This document shows, piece by piece, positions 55,601 to 64,000 of a stretch of 64,000 nucleotides of DNA. The DNA is taken from positions 4,836,001 to 4,900,000 of the forward strand of contig NZ_OZ035533.1 of assembly GCF_964033635.1 (NCBI RefSeq). The letters are read 5' to 3'. The notes under the pieces are model-generated. The model searched no databases. It was not told where the DNA came from and was given only the letters and a program-made list of their open reading frames with translations. The position numbers and the translations under genes were made by a program. Within the stretch, counting starts at the first letter, position 1. Each line of letters begins with the position of its first letter. This DNA comes from Chitinophaga sp. MM2321. Lineage in GTDB: Bacteria; Bacteroidota; Bacteroidia; Chitinophagales; Chitinophagaceae.

Positions 55601-55869
55601 GTTATCGTACCAACCATTGTTCCCTTGATCTGTACAGTGGCGCCTACCACCGCGCCCCCGGTTTCATCCTGTACGACACCGGAGATTTGTTTGTCTGCTA
55701 AACTTGCAATAAAAGCAGGCGCTCTCCCGATATCCAGGTCATGCATACCTGCCCTGGCTGGTATAAAAGGGAAAAGGAGCAGCACTAGTGATAATCGGGA
55801 ACATACCCTGAAAACAAGGGAGCTGTTCCTCCGATTAAAGAGGAGCCAATAGTTTAAAAACAATTTCAT
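52627..55869 (-). CDS. SusC/RagA-type TonB-dependent transporter (three-gene operon)
   Basis: About 1080 residues from [17 protein letters not shown]. An ATG 26 codons upstream (55947) is in frame but would put extra sequence before the signal peptide. The regulatory-like domain is [22 protein letters not shown], then [21 protein letters not shown], the plug with [30 protein letters not shown], and a barrel ending YSIGVNVGF. It works with the SusD and lipoprotein genes that follow. A 725-base gene-free region lies upstream. Confidence 0.94.
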   Translation of the reverse strand: [1080 protein letters not shown]

Positions 55870-55947
55870 AACGGAAGTGATTTTGGTTATTAGATTTAGA
55901 TATAGATTAAGTATGGTTGCATTCATGCTGAAATAACTCCCGGGCAT

Positions 55948-56672
55948 CAGGGTTCATTGCTGGTTTTTCATATACACACAGTCATCCGCCACAGTACTAC
56001 TGTGAATATATTGGCTACATAAGAAGTCACGCCAGTGCCGGAACGGTCGGCAATTACGTACGTCGCTACATAGCTGTTTATGCTACATCTATTTTAAAGC
56101 AATAAATGATGTGTATGATTGCTGCCTCTTCCGCTACGCTGTAAAGGCTTCCTGAACGTACAACCGGGTCCCACCGCTACGTTATGCACGTACGTCAAAT
56201 AAAAATGATGTAGAAACTCAAGTGCTATCAGTTTTTTTAACTAGTAAAACAATCCCAACAAAGCCAGAATAAGTAGTTTATAATAATAATGCTTTTCCGA
56301 TCTTATTCAATTTATCAACGAATAGTAACACCCCTGCACCTTTTAAGAGGTAGGCAGAATAAGATACGATACAGATATGTGTTTATTACGAAACAACGCC
56401 TGATGGCATGATAGCCGGCGTCTGTGAATCAGGTTGACGAGGATAACTTTTTATACATAACGTGAACTGGTTGATAGTGAAAATTCTTCGGGTTCTCTCC
56501 AACTTCCTGTTCAAAGTTAAAATAGATTACTACTTAAATAACATACAATATTAGCTCATTATTATACAATGTATTCATTCGCTGTCGCTGCACAAACCAG
56601 GAAGACAGGCAGAGAAAATACCGCTTTAATACTTTCTTCTCCCTACAGTAGCCAGTATAACAAGGTAAATGT
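55948..56672. other. Gene-free region between SusC operon and ECF sigma gene
   Basis: About 725 bases without a credible gene on either strand. It holds the promoter of the SusC operon. The motif ACGTACGTC occurs twice (near 56055 and 56208), in each case close to a GCTAC element. The rest is AT-rich with many stops. I see no tRNA, terminator or clear -7 box. A small RNA cannot be excluded. Confidence 0.4.
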
Positions 56673-57239
56673 TTACATAGTGTTGCAAATACTTACGGCC
56701 AGCAACAATGCACCCAGGTAGTATTCTTCTTTCAACTCTTTGCGTAATACCTGTAACGCCTTGCTCATGTGTTTTTCCACTGTTTTTACGGAGATTCCCA
56801 TTTCCTGTGCGATAGCTTTATATCCCAGGTTGCCATAGTAGTTCAGCATAAACACTTCCCTGCACTTATACGGCAGTGTACTGATGCTTTGTGCAATCTG
56901 TTTCTTCAGCTCATTATGTTCCAAAGCAGTGGGTGAAATTGCTTCCTGCTGGTGTCCCTGCTTTAGCAATACCTGGTGATGATTTTCCTTTACCAGCCTA
57001 TCCCTTAAAATATTGGATACCTTATACTTCACCGCATTGCTCAGGTAGCCGCTGATATTCACATCTGCAGGCAGTTCATCCCTTTTTATATATAGACTGA
57101 TAAATACATCCTGTATAATATCCTTTGTTTGTTCGCGGTCCTTCAGAATACGGAAGGCCTGGTTGCTGAGTGTTGCCACCGTAGCCCTATACAGGGCTTC
57201 AAACGCCGTAGTGTCACCGTTCTTTGCTTGTTGCCACAA
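56673..57239 (-). CDS. ECF RNA polymerase sigma factor (Bacteroidota FecI-like type)
   Basis: At least 188 residues. Sigma region 2 is AFEALYRATVATLSNQAFRILKDREQTKDIIQDVFISLYIKR. Region 4 is ISTLPYKCREVFMLNYYGNLGYKAIAQEMGISVKTVEKHMSKALQVLRKEL, the helix-turn-helix typical of this group. The family usually starts around 10-15 residues before LWQQAKNGD. Here the frame is open back to 57318 but holds no ATG, so translation must begin at TTG (57237-57239) or another non-ATG codon, or the start is damaged. It is divergent from the fecR gene, 200 bases away. Confidence 0.88.
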   Translation of the reverse strand: MWQQAKNGDTTAFEALYRATVATLSNQAFRILKDREQTKDIIQDVFISLYIKRDELPADVNISGYLSNAVKYKVSNILRDRLVKENHHQVLLKQGHQQEAISPTALEHNELKKQIAQSISTLPYKCREVFMLNYYGNLGYKAIAQEMGISVKTVEKHMSKALQVLRKELKEEYYLGALLLAVSICNTM

Positions 57240-57438
57240 GCCATCACATGTATGAATAGCAGTCAGGAAGATAACTTTTCGATTTTGCCAGCAAAGATAT
57301 TGGCTATCGCTGTTTCCTCATATTAAGTTATGGTAAACATATTCCCAATGTTAACTAAATATGAATTCCACCCTTTTTCAGAAAATGGAGTGGGGGTAAA
57401 TGCCTGTTGAAGTGATAAGTATTGCAAACACCCACTTC

Positions 57439-58416
57439 ATGACGCCAGCGCGCCTGCAATATTTACTGGAAAAATACCTGGACGGAACCGCTACCGAAGC
57501 CGAGGCGGCGGAATATGCCCAGTGGTACGACCAGCCGCAGGCAGCTAGCCCACCTGTTTTTACACAAACGGAAGTGGACCAGGTATACCATGTTATTGCA
57601 GTCGGTATAAAGGGAAAGAAAATAAATTATTGGCGTTTCGCAGCGGCTGCGGCGATAATCATGGCCATGGGTTCCCTGTGGATCTTTAATACAACGGATA
57701 GGAATATACGTAAACAGGTAGCCGTAAAAGAAAGTGTACATGCAGATACCATCACCATTCGTAACACCCATGGTATTAACAGGGATGTGGCATTACCGGA
57801 TGGATCGCTGGTAACATTGTACAATGGCGCTGAAGTGCGCTATGCCACTCCATTTGGGGCTAAAGACAGGATAGTGCTGCTTAAAGGAAAAGGCTTTTTT
57901 AATGTCACGAAAAATGCGCCGTCCCCGTTTACAGTGCTGAGCCAGGATGTGGCTACCACCGCATTGGGTACTTCGTTTACCATCACCAATGCGGGCAATA
58001 AAGTAAAAGTGTTGTTACATACCGGTAAAGTAATGGTGAAGGGGAAGATGAAAACCATTTACCTCACACCGGGGCAACTGGTTACCTGCGAAACAGGTAC
58101 CGGCATTACGCACCTGCGTACACAAAAGATCGCAACCCGGCCCATAGTGGAAAAGAAGCCGGTCATTGTCTGGGGATCGCTTCGTGGCTTTACGGCCACA
58201 TTTGATCAGACACCATTGTCTGATGTATTTGATACGATAGAAAAAGGATACCATATAAAGATAAGTGTGCAGGCTGCCGTATACCGCGATATCGCCTTCA
58301 GTGGCGTAATACGCGATACCGACTCCCTGGCGCAGGTGCTGCATCGTATTGCCATGCTGCATGATCTGAGAATAACGTCAACGCATACAGGTTACCGTAT
58401 AGAAAAGAATCACTAA
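57439..58416 (+). CDS. FecR-family anti-sigma factor
   Basis: About 325 residues from MTPARLQYLLEKYLDGTATEAEAAEYAQWY (an ATG at 57400 is also in frame). The N-terminal cytosolic segment would bind the sigma factor. One membrane helix FAAAAAIIMAMGSLWIF follows at about 68-84. The periplasmic FecR domain contains VALPDGSLVTLYNGAEVRYATPF, LKGKGFFNVTKNAPSPFTVLSQDVATTALGTSF. A C-terminal DUF4974/STN-like domain follows (FDQTPLSDVFDTIEKGYHIKIS, FSGVIRDTDSLAQVLHRIA). It leads the SusC-SusD operon, 17 bases ahead of SusC, and should control the divergent sigma factor. Confidence 0.93.
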   Translation: MTPARLQYLLEKYLDGTATEAEAAEYAQWYDQPQAASPPVFTQTEVDQVYHVIAVGIKGKKINYWRFAAAAAIIMAMGSLWIFNTTDRNIRKQVAVKESVHADTITIRNTHGINRDVALPDGSLVTLYNGAEVRYATPFGAKDRIVLLKGKGFFNVTKNAPSPFTVLSQDVATTALGTSFTITNAGNKVKVLLHTGKVMVKGKMKTIYLTPGQLVTCETGTGITHLRTQKIATRPIVEKKPVIVWGSLRGFTATFDQTPLSDVFDTIEKGYHIKISVQAAVYRDIAFSGVIRDTDSLAQVLHRIAMLHDLRITSTHTGYRIEKNH

Positions 58417-58433
58417 CTAAATATTCGCGCATT

Positions 58434-61400
58434 ATGACACATCGCTACCTGGTAGTGAAGGGCGGAGCTTTGCCCCCTATTAACCGTTTGTCCGCTACAT
58501 CGTGGACACTGCAATGTTGCAGATTTCTTTGCATGCTGCTGATTATGTCTACCATCAACCTGTTACCGGCACAGGCACAAAAGAAAACCTGGATCAAAGG
58601 TTTGATTGAAGACGAAAAAGGGCAACCCATTCCGGGTGCATCTGTGCAGCTAAAAAGTGGTGCAGACAGCATTAAAAGCTTTGCCATCACCAATGAACAA
58701 GGTGTATTTATTTTCGACAATACACATCAGCAAGGTCCGTTCGTGTTTACCATTATGTACGTAGGCTACGTTACACAAACCATTACCAAACCCAATCTGG
58801 ACCCGCAAAAGGAGCAATCCATTTACGTGGTACTGAAAGAATCTTCTTCTGCACTCAGCGAAGTAGTAGTGGTAGGTTATGGTACACAAAAGAAATTAAA
58901 TCTCACCGGTGCAGTAGACCAGGTAGGGAAAGAAGTATTTGAAAACAAACCGATGACCAGTGCTACCAGGGGACTACAGGGCGTATTGCCCAACCTCAAC
59001 ATCCGCATGACGGATGGTAAGCCTATCCGTGGCGCCACTTACAACGTGCGTGGAACTACCTCTATAGGCGCCGGCGGCAGCGCCCTGGTACTGATTGACG
59101 GTGTACCCGGCGATCCGGATCTGCTGAACCCGAACGATATTGAAAGCGTATCTGTACTGAAAGATGCCGCTTCCGCCGCCATCTACGGCGCACGCGGTAG
59201 TTTCGGCGTGGTACTCATTACCACCAAGCATCCGGCCAAAGATAAAACGCAGCTCACTTATTCCAGCAACTATTCGCTGAATGACCGCACCGTAAAACCC
59301 GATTTCGTAACTAACGGTTACGAATGGGCCAAAAACTTTGATGAAGCATTTAATGCATGGAATGACTACAAATCACATCCGGCCAAAGCCAACAGCGTAT
59401 TCCCTTTTTCACTGGACTACCTGGATGAACTGAAACGCCGCAATGATGATCCCTCTTTACCAAAAACAGATATCGATCCTACTACCGGCAACTATGTATA
59501 CTACGGCAATACTGACTGGTTCAAGGAACTGTATGCAGATAAGAACCCGTCAACAGAACAGAACCTTTCCGTATCCGGTGGTAATGCCAAATCGGAATAT
59601 TATCTCTCCGGAAGATATATGTCACAAAGTGGTATTTTCCGCTATAATCCCGATAAATTCAAAATGTACAACGTGCGTGGAAATGGTGCCGTACGGCCTT
59701 TCGACTGGCTGAAACTGGAAAATAGTTTCGACTTTTCCCAACGTACCTACTTCTACCCTATCCTGAATCATCCCAGCAATACGCCGGTGTGGAGAAGGAT
59801 TTCCGACGAAGCCTTCCCGATAGCGATGATGAAAAACCCGGATGGTTCATTAACAGAAAATGCCGCCATCGTTTTCGGCAGCTTCCTGACAGGTAATAAC
59901 TATTCCGACCAAACGCAGCAACTGCTCCGTAATACTTCCCGCTTTTCTACTTCCTTCCTGGATAACAGGTTGCATATAAACGGGGACTTTACCTATGCAT
60001 CCACTTCCAGTATTGAAACACGTTTATACACACCCGTTCCTTATAGCAAAATGCCCGGCCAGACACTCACCCGCGGCGAAAGCAAGATGAATGAAGATAA
60101 CGACAGAACCAGTTATACCGGCATGAACCTGTTCGCGGATTATGAACAACGTTTTGCCAAACACTACTTCAAAGCACTGGTGGGTTATAACTATGAGAAC
60201 ACCCTTTTTAAATCCCGCTACTATCAGCATGATGGATTAATTAATTCCAGTCTGCCCGATTTCTCCCTGATGAATGGCCTCAACTATACGTTGACAGGCG
60301 GTGGCTATGAGTGGCGTACACTCGGTGGCTTCTTCCGGTTGAACTATAATTATGATGAAAGATATTTACTGGAAATAAACGGCCGTTATGACGGCTCGTC
60401 AAAATTCCCGGAAAGTCAGCAGTATGGCTTCTTCCCATCTGCTTCTGCGGGATGGCGCGTGTCAAAAGAAAAATTCTGGACAGTTTCTCCGAAAGCCGTT
60501 TCTGATTTCAAACTGCGGGCATCCTATGGTTCATTGGGTAATGGTAATGTAAGCCCTTACCAGTTCCTGGAAACTATGTCTGTAGGCAAATTAGCCCGGT
60601 CTATCAACGGTGTGTTGCCCGATTATACCCAAAAGCCCAACGTTATTCCGGATGGTCTTACCTGGGAAAAATCCACCACTGTTAATATAGGCGTGGACGT
60701 TGCCTTTTTGGACAACCGCCTGAAAGTGGTGTATGATAAATACACCCGCAGAACCACCAACATGTTTACCGTGGGACTGCCCGTTCCTGCTGTATTTGGT
60801 GCAGCAGTACCAAAAGGCAACTATGCCGATCTGAAAACAAAAGGATGGGAACTCTCTGTCAACTGGAACGATCAGTTCAATGCAGGCAGTAAACCTTTCA
60901 GTTATTCCTTTGGCTTTGTATTATCTGATTATCAATCTTACATCACCAGGTTTAATAATCCTAATGAGCTGATCAACACTTACTATGAAGGTATGCGTGT
61001 AGGTGATATGTGGGGATTTGTAAATGATGGTTACTTCCAGAATGCAGATGAAATCAAAAATGCAGCAGACCAGTCTTTCATCAAAGTGTCTGGAAACAAC
61101 ATCCTGCTGCCGGGAGATATTCGTTTTAAAGACCTGGATGGTAACGGCAAAATTGATAAAGGTAAAGGAACCTTACAAGATCCGGGAGATCAGCAGATCA
61201 TCGGTAACACAGAACCACGCTATGCTTTTGGTATCACCGGCGGCGCCAACTGGAATAATTTCTTCGTCAACTTCTTCTTCCAGGGTGTTGGAAAAAGAGA
61301 TTGGTGGCCTGGTACAGACGCCTCTTTATTCTGGGGACAGTACAACCGTCCTTATAGCTGGATGCCAACAGAAATCCTTGATCAACGCTGGTCGGAAAGT

Positions 61401-61754
61401 AATCCGGATGCCTATTTCCCGCGCTTCCGTGGTTACACTGCCCTTAACTCCAATGCAGAGCTGGTGGTACAGCAATCCAAATATGTGCAGAACGTAGCCT
61501 ACATCCGTTTGAAAAATATGACGGTAGGATACAACCTGCCACAGAACTGGTTTACAGGAATAAAAATGCAAAGTGCACGGCTTTACTTTACCGGTCAGAA
61601 TCTCTGGACATGGTCACCTATGTATAAGATCATGAAAACACTGGACCCCGAAGTAATTGAAGGTGCAGATCCTGAACTGAGCCCTGGAGCGGGTAACGGT
61701 ATGTCCTACCCGATGTTGAAAACATATACTGTAGGTGTAAGCGTAACTTTTTAA
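58434..61754 (+). CDS. SusC/RagA-type TonB-dependent transporter (FecR-linked operon)
   Basis: 1106 residues. The signal region is [23 protein letters not shown] (about 26-48). The mature protein goes straight into the regulatory-like domain [24 protein letters not shown], then [21 protein letters not shown] and the plug with [30 protein letters not shown]. The barrel ends [10 protein letters not shown]. No N-terminal STN signalling domain is present, although transporters controlled by FecR often have one. It is followed by its SusD partner after 18 bases. Confidence 0.94.
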   Translation: [1106 protein letters not shown]

Positions 61755-61772
61755 TGTTTAATTCTTTCTGAA

Positions 61773-63506
61773 ATGAAAAATAATATTTACCTGTTATTGA
61801 TCCTGGTGTTGGCATCGTGTAAAAAGGATCTTAACCTGAAACCATTTGATAAGCTGAATCCTGATAATGCCTTTAATACAACACAGGACCTTCAGTTGTA
61901 TGCCAACTCGTTTTATAATATTCTTCCCACCGGTAATGATATTATTAAGGCAGATGTAATGAGCGATTATATAGCGGGCAAAGATGCCAATGCGTATATC
62001 CGTCCGGGTGCCTACGACGCTACGCAGTCAGGCAGTTGGAGCTGGGACAACCTGCGTAATATCAATTACTTCCTGGAACGTTATGGCAATGCGCAGATAG
62101 CTACGGAAGATAAAAATCATTTCGCCGGTATCGCCCGTTTTTTCCGTGCCATGTTTTATTTTGAAAAAGTAAAACGTTTCGGTGATGTGCCCTGGTATAG
62201 TAAAAGCATGACCATCGATGATCCTGAACTGTATAAAGGCCGCGACCCACGTACAATGGTGATGGATAGTGTGCTGGCTGATCTCGATTTCGCCTGCGAA
62301 AACATCCGTTCCACAAAAGACAACAGCAGTTCCCAGATCACCCGCTGGGTGGCGCTGGCATATAAATCCAGGGTATGTTTGTTTGAGGGTACCTTCCGCA
62401 AATATCATCCGGAGCTACAGCTGCCGAAAGCAACCGAATGGCTGAACGCCGCTGCCACCGCAGCAGAAGCCGTGAGAAAAGGCGGACAGTATTCACTCAA
62501 TACCAGCGGAGATGCCGCCATGAACTACCGTAACCTGTTCATCAGCGAAACCCCCAACGCCAATGAAGTGATCCTGGCCTTTGTATGCAACAAAAGCCTG
62601 CGGATCTTCAATGATGCCAACTGGTATTACACCAGTGCTACTTATGGTACCAGGATCAGCTTTATAAAAACATTTACCGATACTTACCTGAATGCAGACG
62701 GCAGCAGGTTTACCGACACACCAGGTTTCGATAACCTGCCTTTCAATGAAGAAGTAAAGAACCGGGACCTGCGGCTGCAACAAACCATCCGTATGGGCAA
62801 ATACAGCCGGGAAGGGGTTGCGGCGCCGCCTGACTTTACGTATACCTATACAGGTTACCAACCCATCAAATACACGCTCGATTCAAAAGCGACCGATGGT
62901 GTGGCAGAAAACTACAACTCTATTCCTATCATCCGTTATGCAGAAGTATTATTGAATGAAGCAGAAGCCAAAGCTGAACTGGGTACTTTTACAGAAGCCG
63001 ACTGGAATGTTACAGTCAAATTATTAAGGGCACGTGCAGGTTTGCAGCAAACTGCCATGCCGGCTACAGCGGATCAATACCTGGTTAAAAATTATTTTCC
63101 GGATATTGCAGATGTAGCCATCCTGGAAATCCGCCGGGAGCGGGGTATTGAACTTTCGCTCGAAGGGTTCCGCTTTTATGATCTCATCCGCTGGAACAGG
63201 AGCAAGTTGTTGGAAAATGTATATGTAGGACTGTACGTGCCCGCCATGGATGCACTGATGGATTTGAATGAAGATGGCAAACCGGATGTATCCTTTGTAA
63301 AGAAAACACCAGCCACCAAAGTACCGGGTGTATACTATTTCCTTATTGATGACGACCAGTCAAAATTATCTGAAGGAACCAAAGGAAACCTCATCTGGTT
63401 AAGTAATATCGTCAGGAAATGGGAAGACTATAAATACGTATACCCGATACCGTATAATGAAACGGTACTGAATCCGGCACTCGGTCAGAATAAAGGCTGG
63501 GATTAA
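61773..63506 (+). CDS. RagB/SusD family nutrient-binding lipoprotein
   Basis: 577 residues. The lipobox is LASC (Cys16), then KKDLNLKPFDKLNPDNAFNTTQDL, a typical SusD start. RFFRAMFYFEKVKRFGDVPWYSK and WVALAYKSRVCLFEGTFRKYH form TPR-like helices. IIRYAEVLLNEAEAKAELG and ERGIELSLEGFRFYDLIRWNR are the conserved C-terminal block. It is the lid partner of the SusC upstream. The next gene, 21 bases on, encodes a phosphodiesterase-family enzyme, so the imported material might carry phosphodiester groups. Confidence 0.94.
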   Translation: MKNNIYLLLILVLASCKKDLNLKPFDKLNPDNAFNTTQDLQLYANSFYNILPTGNDIIKADVMSDYIAGKDANAYIRPGAYDATQSGSWSWDNLRNINYFLERYGNAQIATEDKNHFAGIARFFRAMFYFEKVKRFGDVPWYSKSMTIDDPELYKGRDPRTMVMDSVLADLDFACENIRSTKDNSSSQITRWVALAYKSRVCLFEGTFRKYHPELQLPKATEWLNAAATAAEAVRKGGQYSLNTSGDAAMNYRNLFISETPNANEVILAFVCNKSLRIFNDANWYYTSATYGTRISFIKTFTDTYLNADGSRFTDTPGFDNLPFNEEVKNRDLRLQQTIRMGKYSREGVAAPPDFTYTYTGYQPIKYTLDSKATDGVAENYNSIPIIRYAEVLLNEAEAKAELGTFTEADWNVTVKLLRARAGLQQTAMPATADQYLVKNYFPDIADVAILEIRRERGIELSLEGFRFYDLIRWNRSKLLENVYVGLYVPAMDALMDLNEDGKPDVSFVKKTPATKVPGVYYFLIDDDQSKLSEGTKGNLIWLSNIVRKWEDYKYVYPIPYNETVLNPALGQNKGWD

Positions 63507-63527
63507 TTTTAAAGAAAACCACATCAC

Positions 63528-64000
63528 ATGAAAAAGATAATAGGCATTGCAGGATTATTAATGATAGGTTTTTCTTCCTTTGCGCAGCAGGCTGCTCATG
63601 TAGTACTCATTACCATCGATGGCTTCCGGCCTGATTTTTACATGGATCCCTCCTGGGGAATGGTGAACCTGCGGATGATGAAGGAGAAAGGTACTTATGC
63701 AGATGGAGTAAACAGCGTATTCCCATCTGTCACCTATCCCAATCATACGTCGCTGATTACCGGTGTAACACCCGCACAGCACGGGATCTATTACAACGCA
63801 CCCTTTGAGCCGAATGGCGCCACCGGCTACTGGTATTTTAACTATGCCTCCGTCCAATCGCCCACACTCTATGATGCCGTGCGTAAGGCAGGAAAAACTT
63901 CCGCCAATGTTATATGGCCTGTAACGGTGGATGCGCCCATCGATTATAATATTCCGGATGTATGGCCGGTAGGGAAAGATAAGGACAGGCGGAAAGCTAC
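63528..64000 (+). CDS. Nucleotide pyrophosphatase/phosphodiesterase family protein, N-terminal part (cut by window edge)
   Basis: The first 157 residues are present. The signal peptide is MKKIIGIAGLLMIGFSSFAQ. HVVLITIDGFRPDFYMD carries the first metal-binding Asp, and SVFPSVTYPNHTSLITGVTPAQHGIYYN holds the nucleophilic Thr of the TYPNH motif found in the NPP branch of the alkaline-phosphatase superfamily. These exported enzymes hydrolyse nucleotide or lipid phosphodiesters. It is not a sulfatase, since the C/S-x-P-x-R motif is absent. It is the fourth gene of the FecR-SusC-SusD operon. Confidence 0.9.
   Translation, partial: MKKIIGIAGLLMIGFSSFAQQAAHVVLITIDGFRPDFYMDPSWGMVNLRMMKEKGTYADGVNSVFPSVTYPNHTSLITGVTPAQHGIYYNAPFEPNGATGYWYFNYASVQSPTLYDAVRKAGKTSANVIWPVTVDAPIDYNIPDVWPVGKDKDRRKA

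Overview
The window reads as a Bacteroidota chromosome, most likely Chitinophagaceae and close to Chitinophaga. The reasons are three SusC/SusD transport pairs, TlpA-type thioredoxins with DUF4369-like N-termini, an ECF sigma/FecR pair, a BlaI/BlaR1 pair, an L-rhamnose operon of the RhaI plus aldolase-dehydrogenase type, and promoter-like TTTG/TAnnTTTG boxes. No rRNA, tRNA, CRISPR array or insertion sequence was found.

Layout. 1-6.7 kb: the start of a GH1 glycosidase, a formylglycine-generating-enzyme lipoprotein, a DsbA-like protein, blaR1-blaI with two operator-like palindromes, and two tandem TlpA-like lipid-free periplasmic thioredoxins. 6.8-21.5 kb (minus strand): a complete histidine operon with a complete tryptophan operon set inside it, in the order hisL-hisG-hisD-hisC-hisB-trpL-trpE-trpG-trpD-trpC-trpF-trpB-trpA-hisH-(GNAT)hisA-hisF-hisIE. 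Both leader peptides can be read: hisL has six His codons and trpL has three consecutive Trp codons. Each is followed by a strong intrinsic terminator just before the first structural gene. 21.7-22.9 kb: a small unknown gene and an SRAP/YedK protein. 22.9-29.8 kb (minus): L-rhamnose uptake and catabolism with a GntR-type regulator.

30-34.2 kb: a VOC protein, a very acidic small protein, a class I terpene synthase, a membrane hybrid histidine kinase and a large 49-bp inverted repeat. 34.2-44.4 kb: an amino-sugar utilisation locus (SusC, SusD-like, tandem alpha/beta hydrolase, GH109, NagB) with a divergent LacI regulator. 44.5-49.5 kb: an Rhs polymorphic toxin with a PD-(D/E)XK nuclease-like tip, followed one base later by a putative immunity gene. 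49.7-56 kb: SusC-SusD-lipoprotein operon. 56.7-64 kb: an ECF sigma factor, a divergent FecR anti-sigma factor and a second SusC-SusD operon leading into a nucleotide pyrophosphatase/phosphodiesterase-family gene cut by the window edge.

The most notable part is the his/trp supraoperon. The distal his genes (hisH, hisA, hisF, hisIE) lie behind the tryptophan attenuator, so unless there is an unseen internal promoter their expression should respond to tryptophan as well as histidine. hisA is also fused in frame to an N-terminal GNAT acetyltransferase domain.
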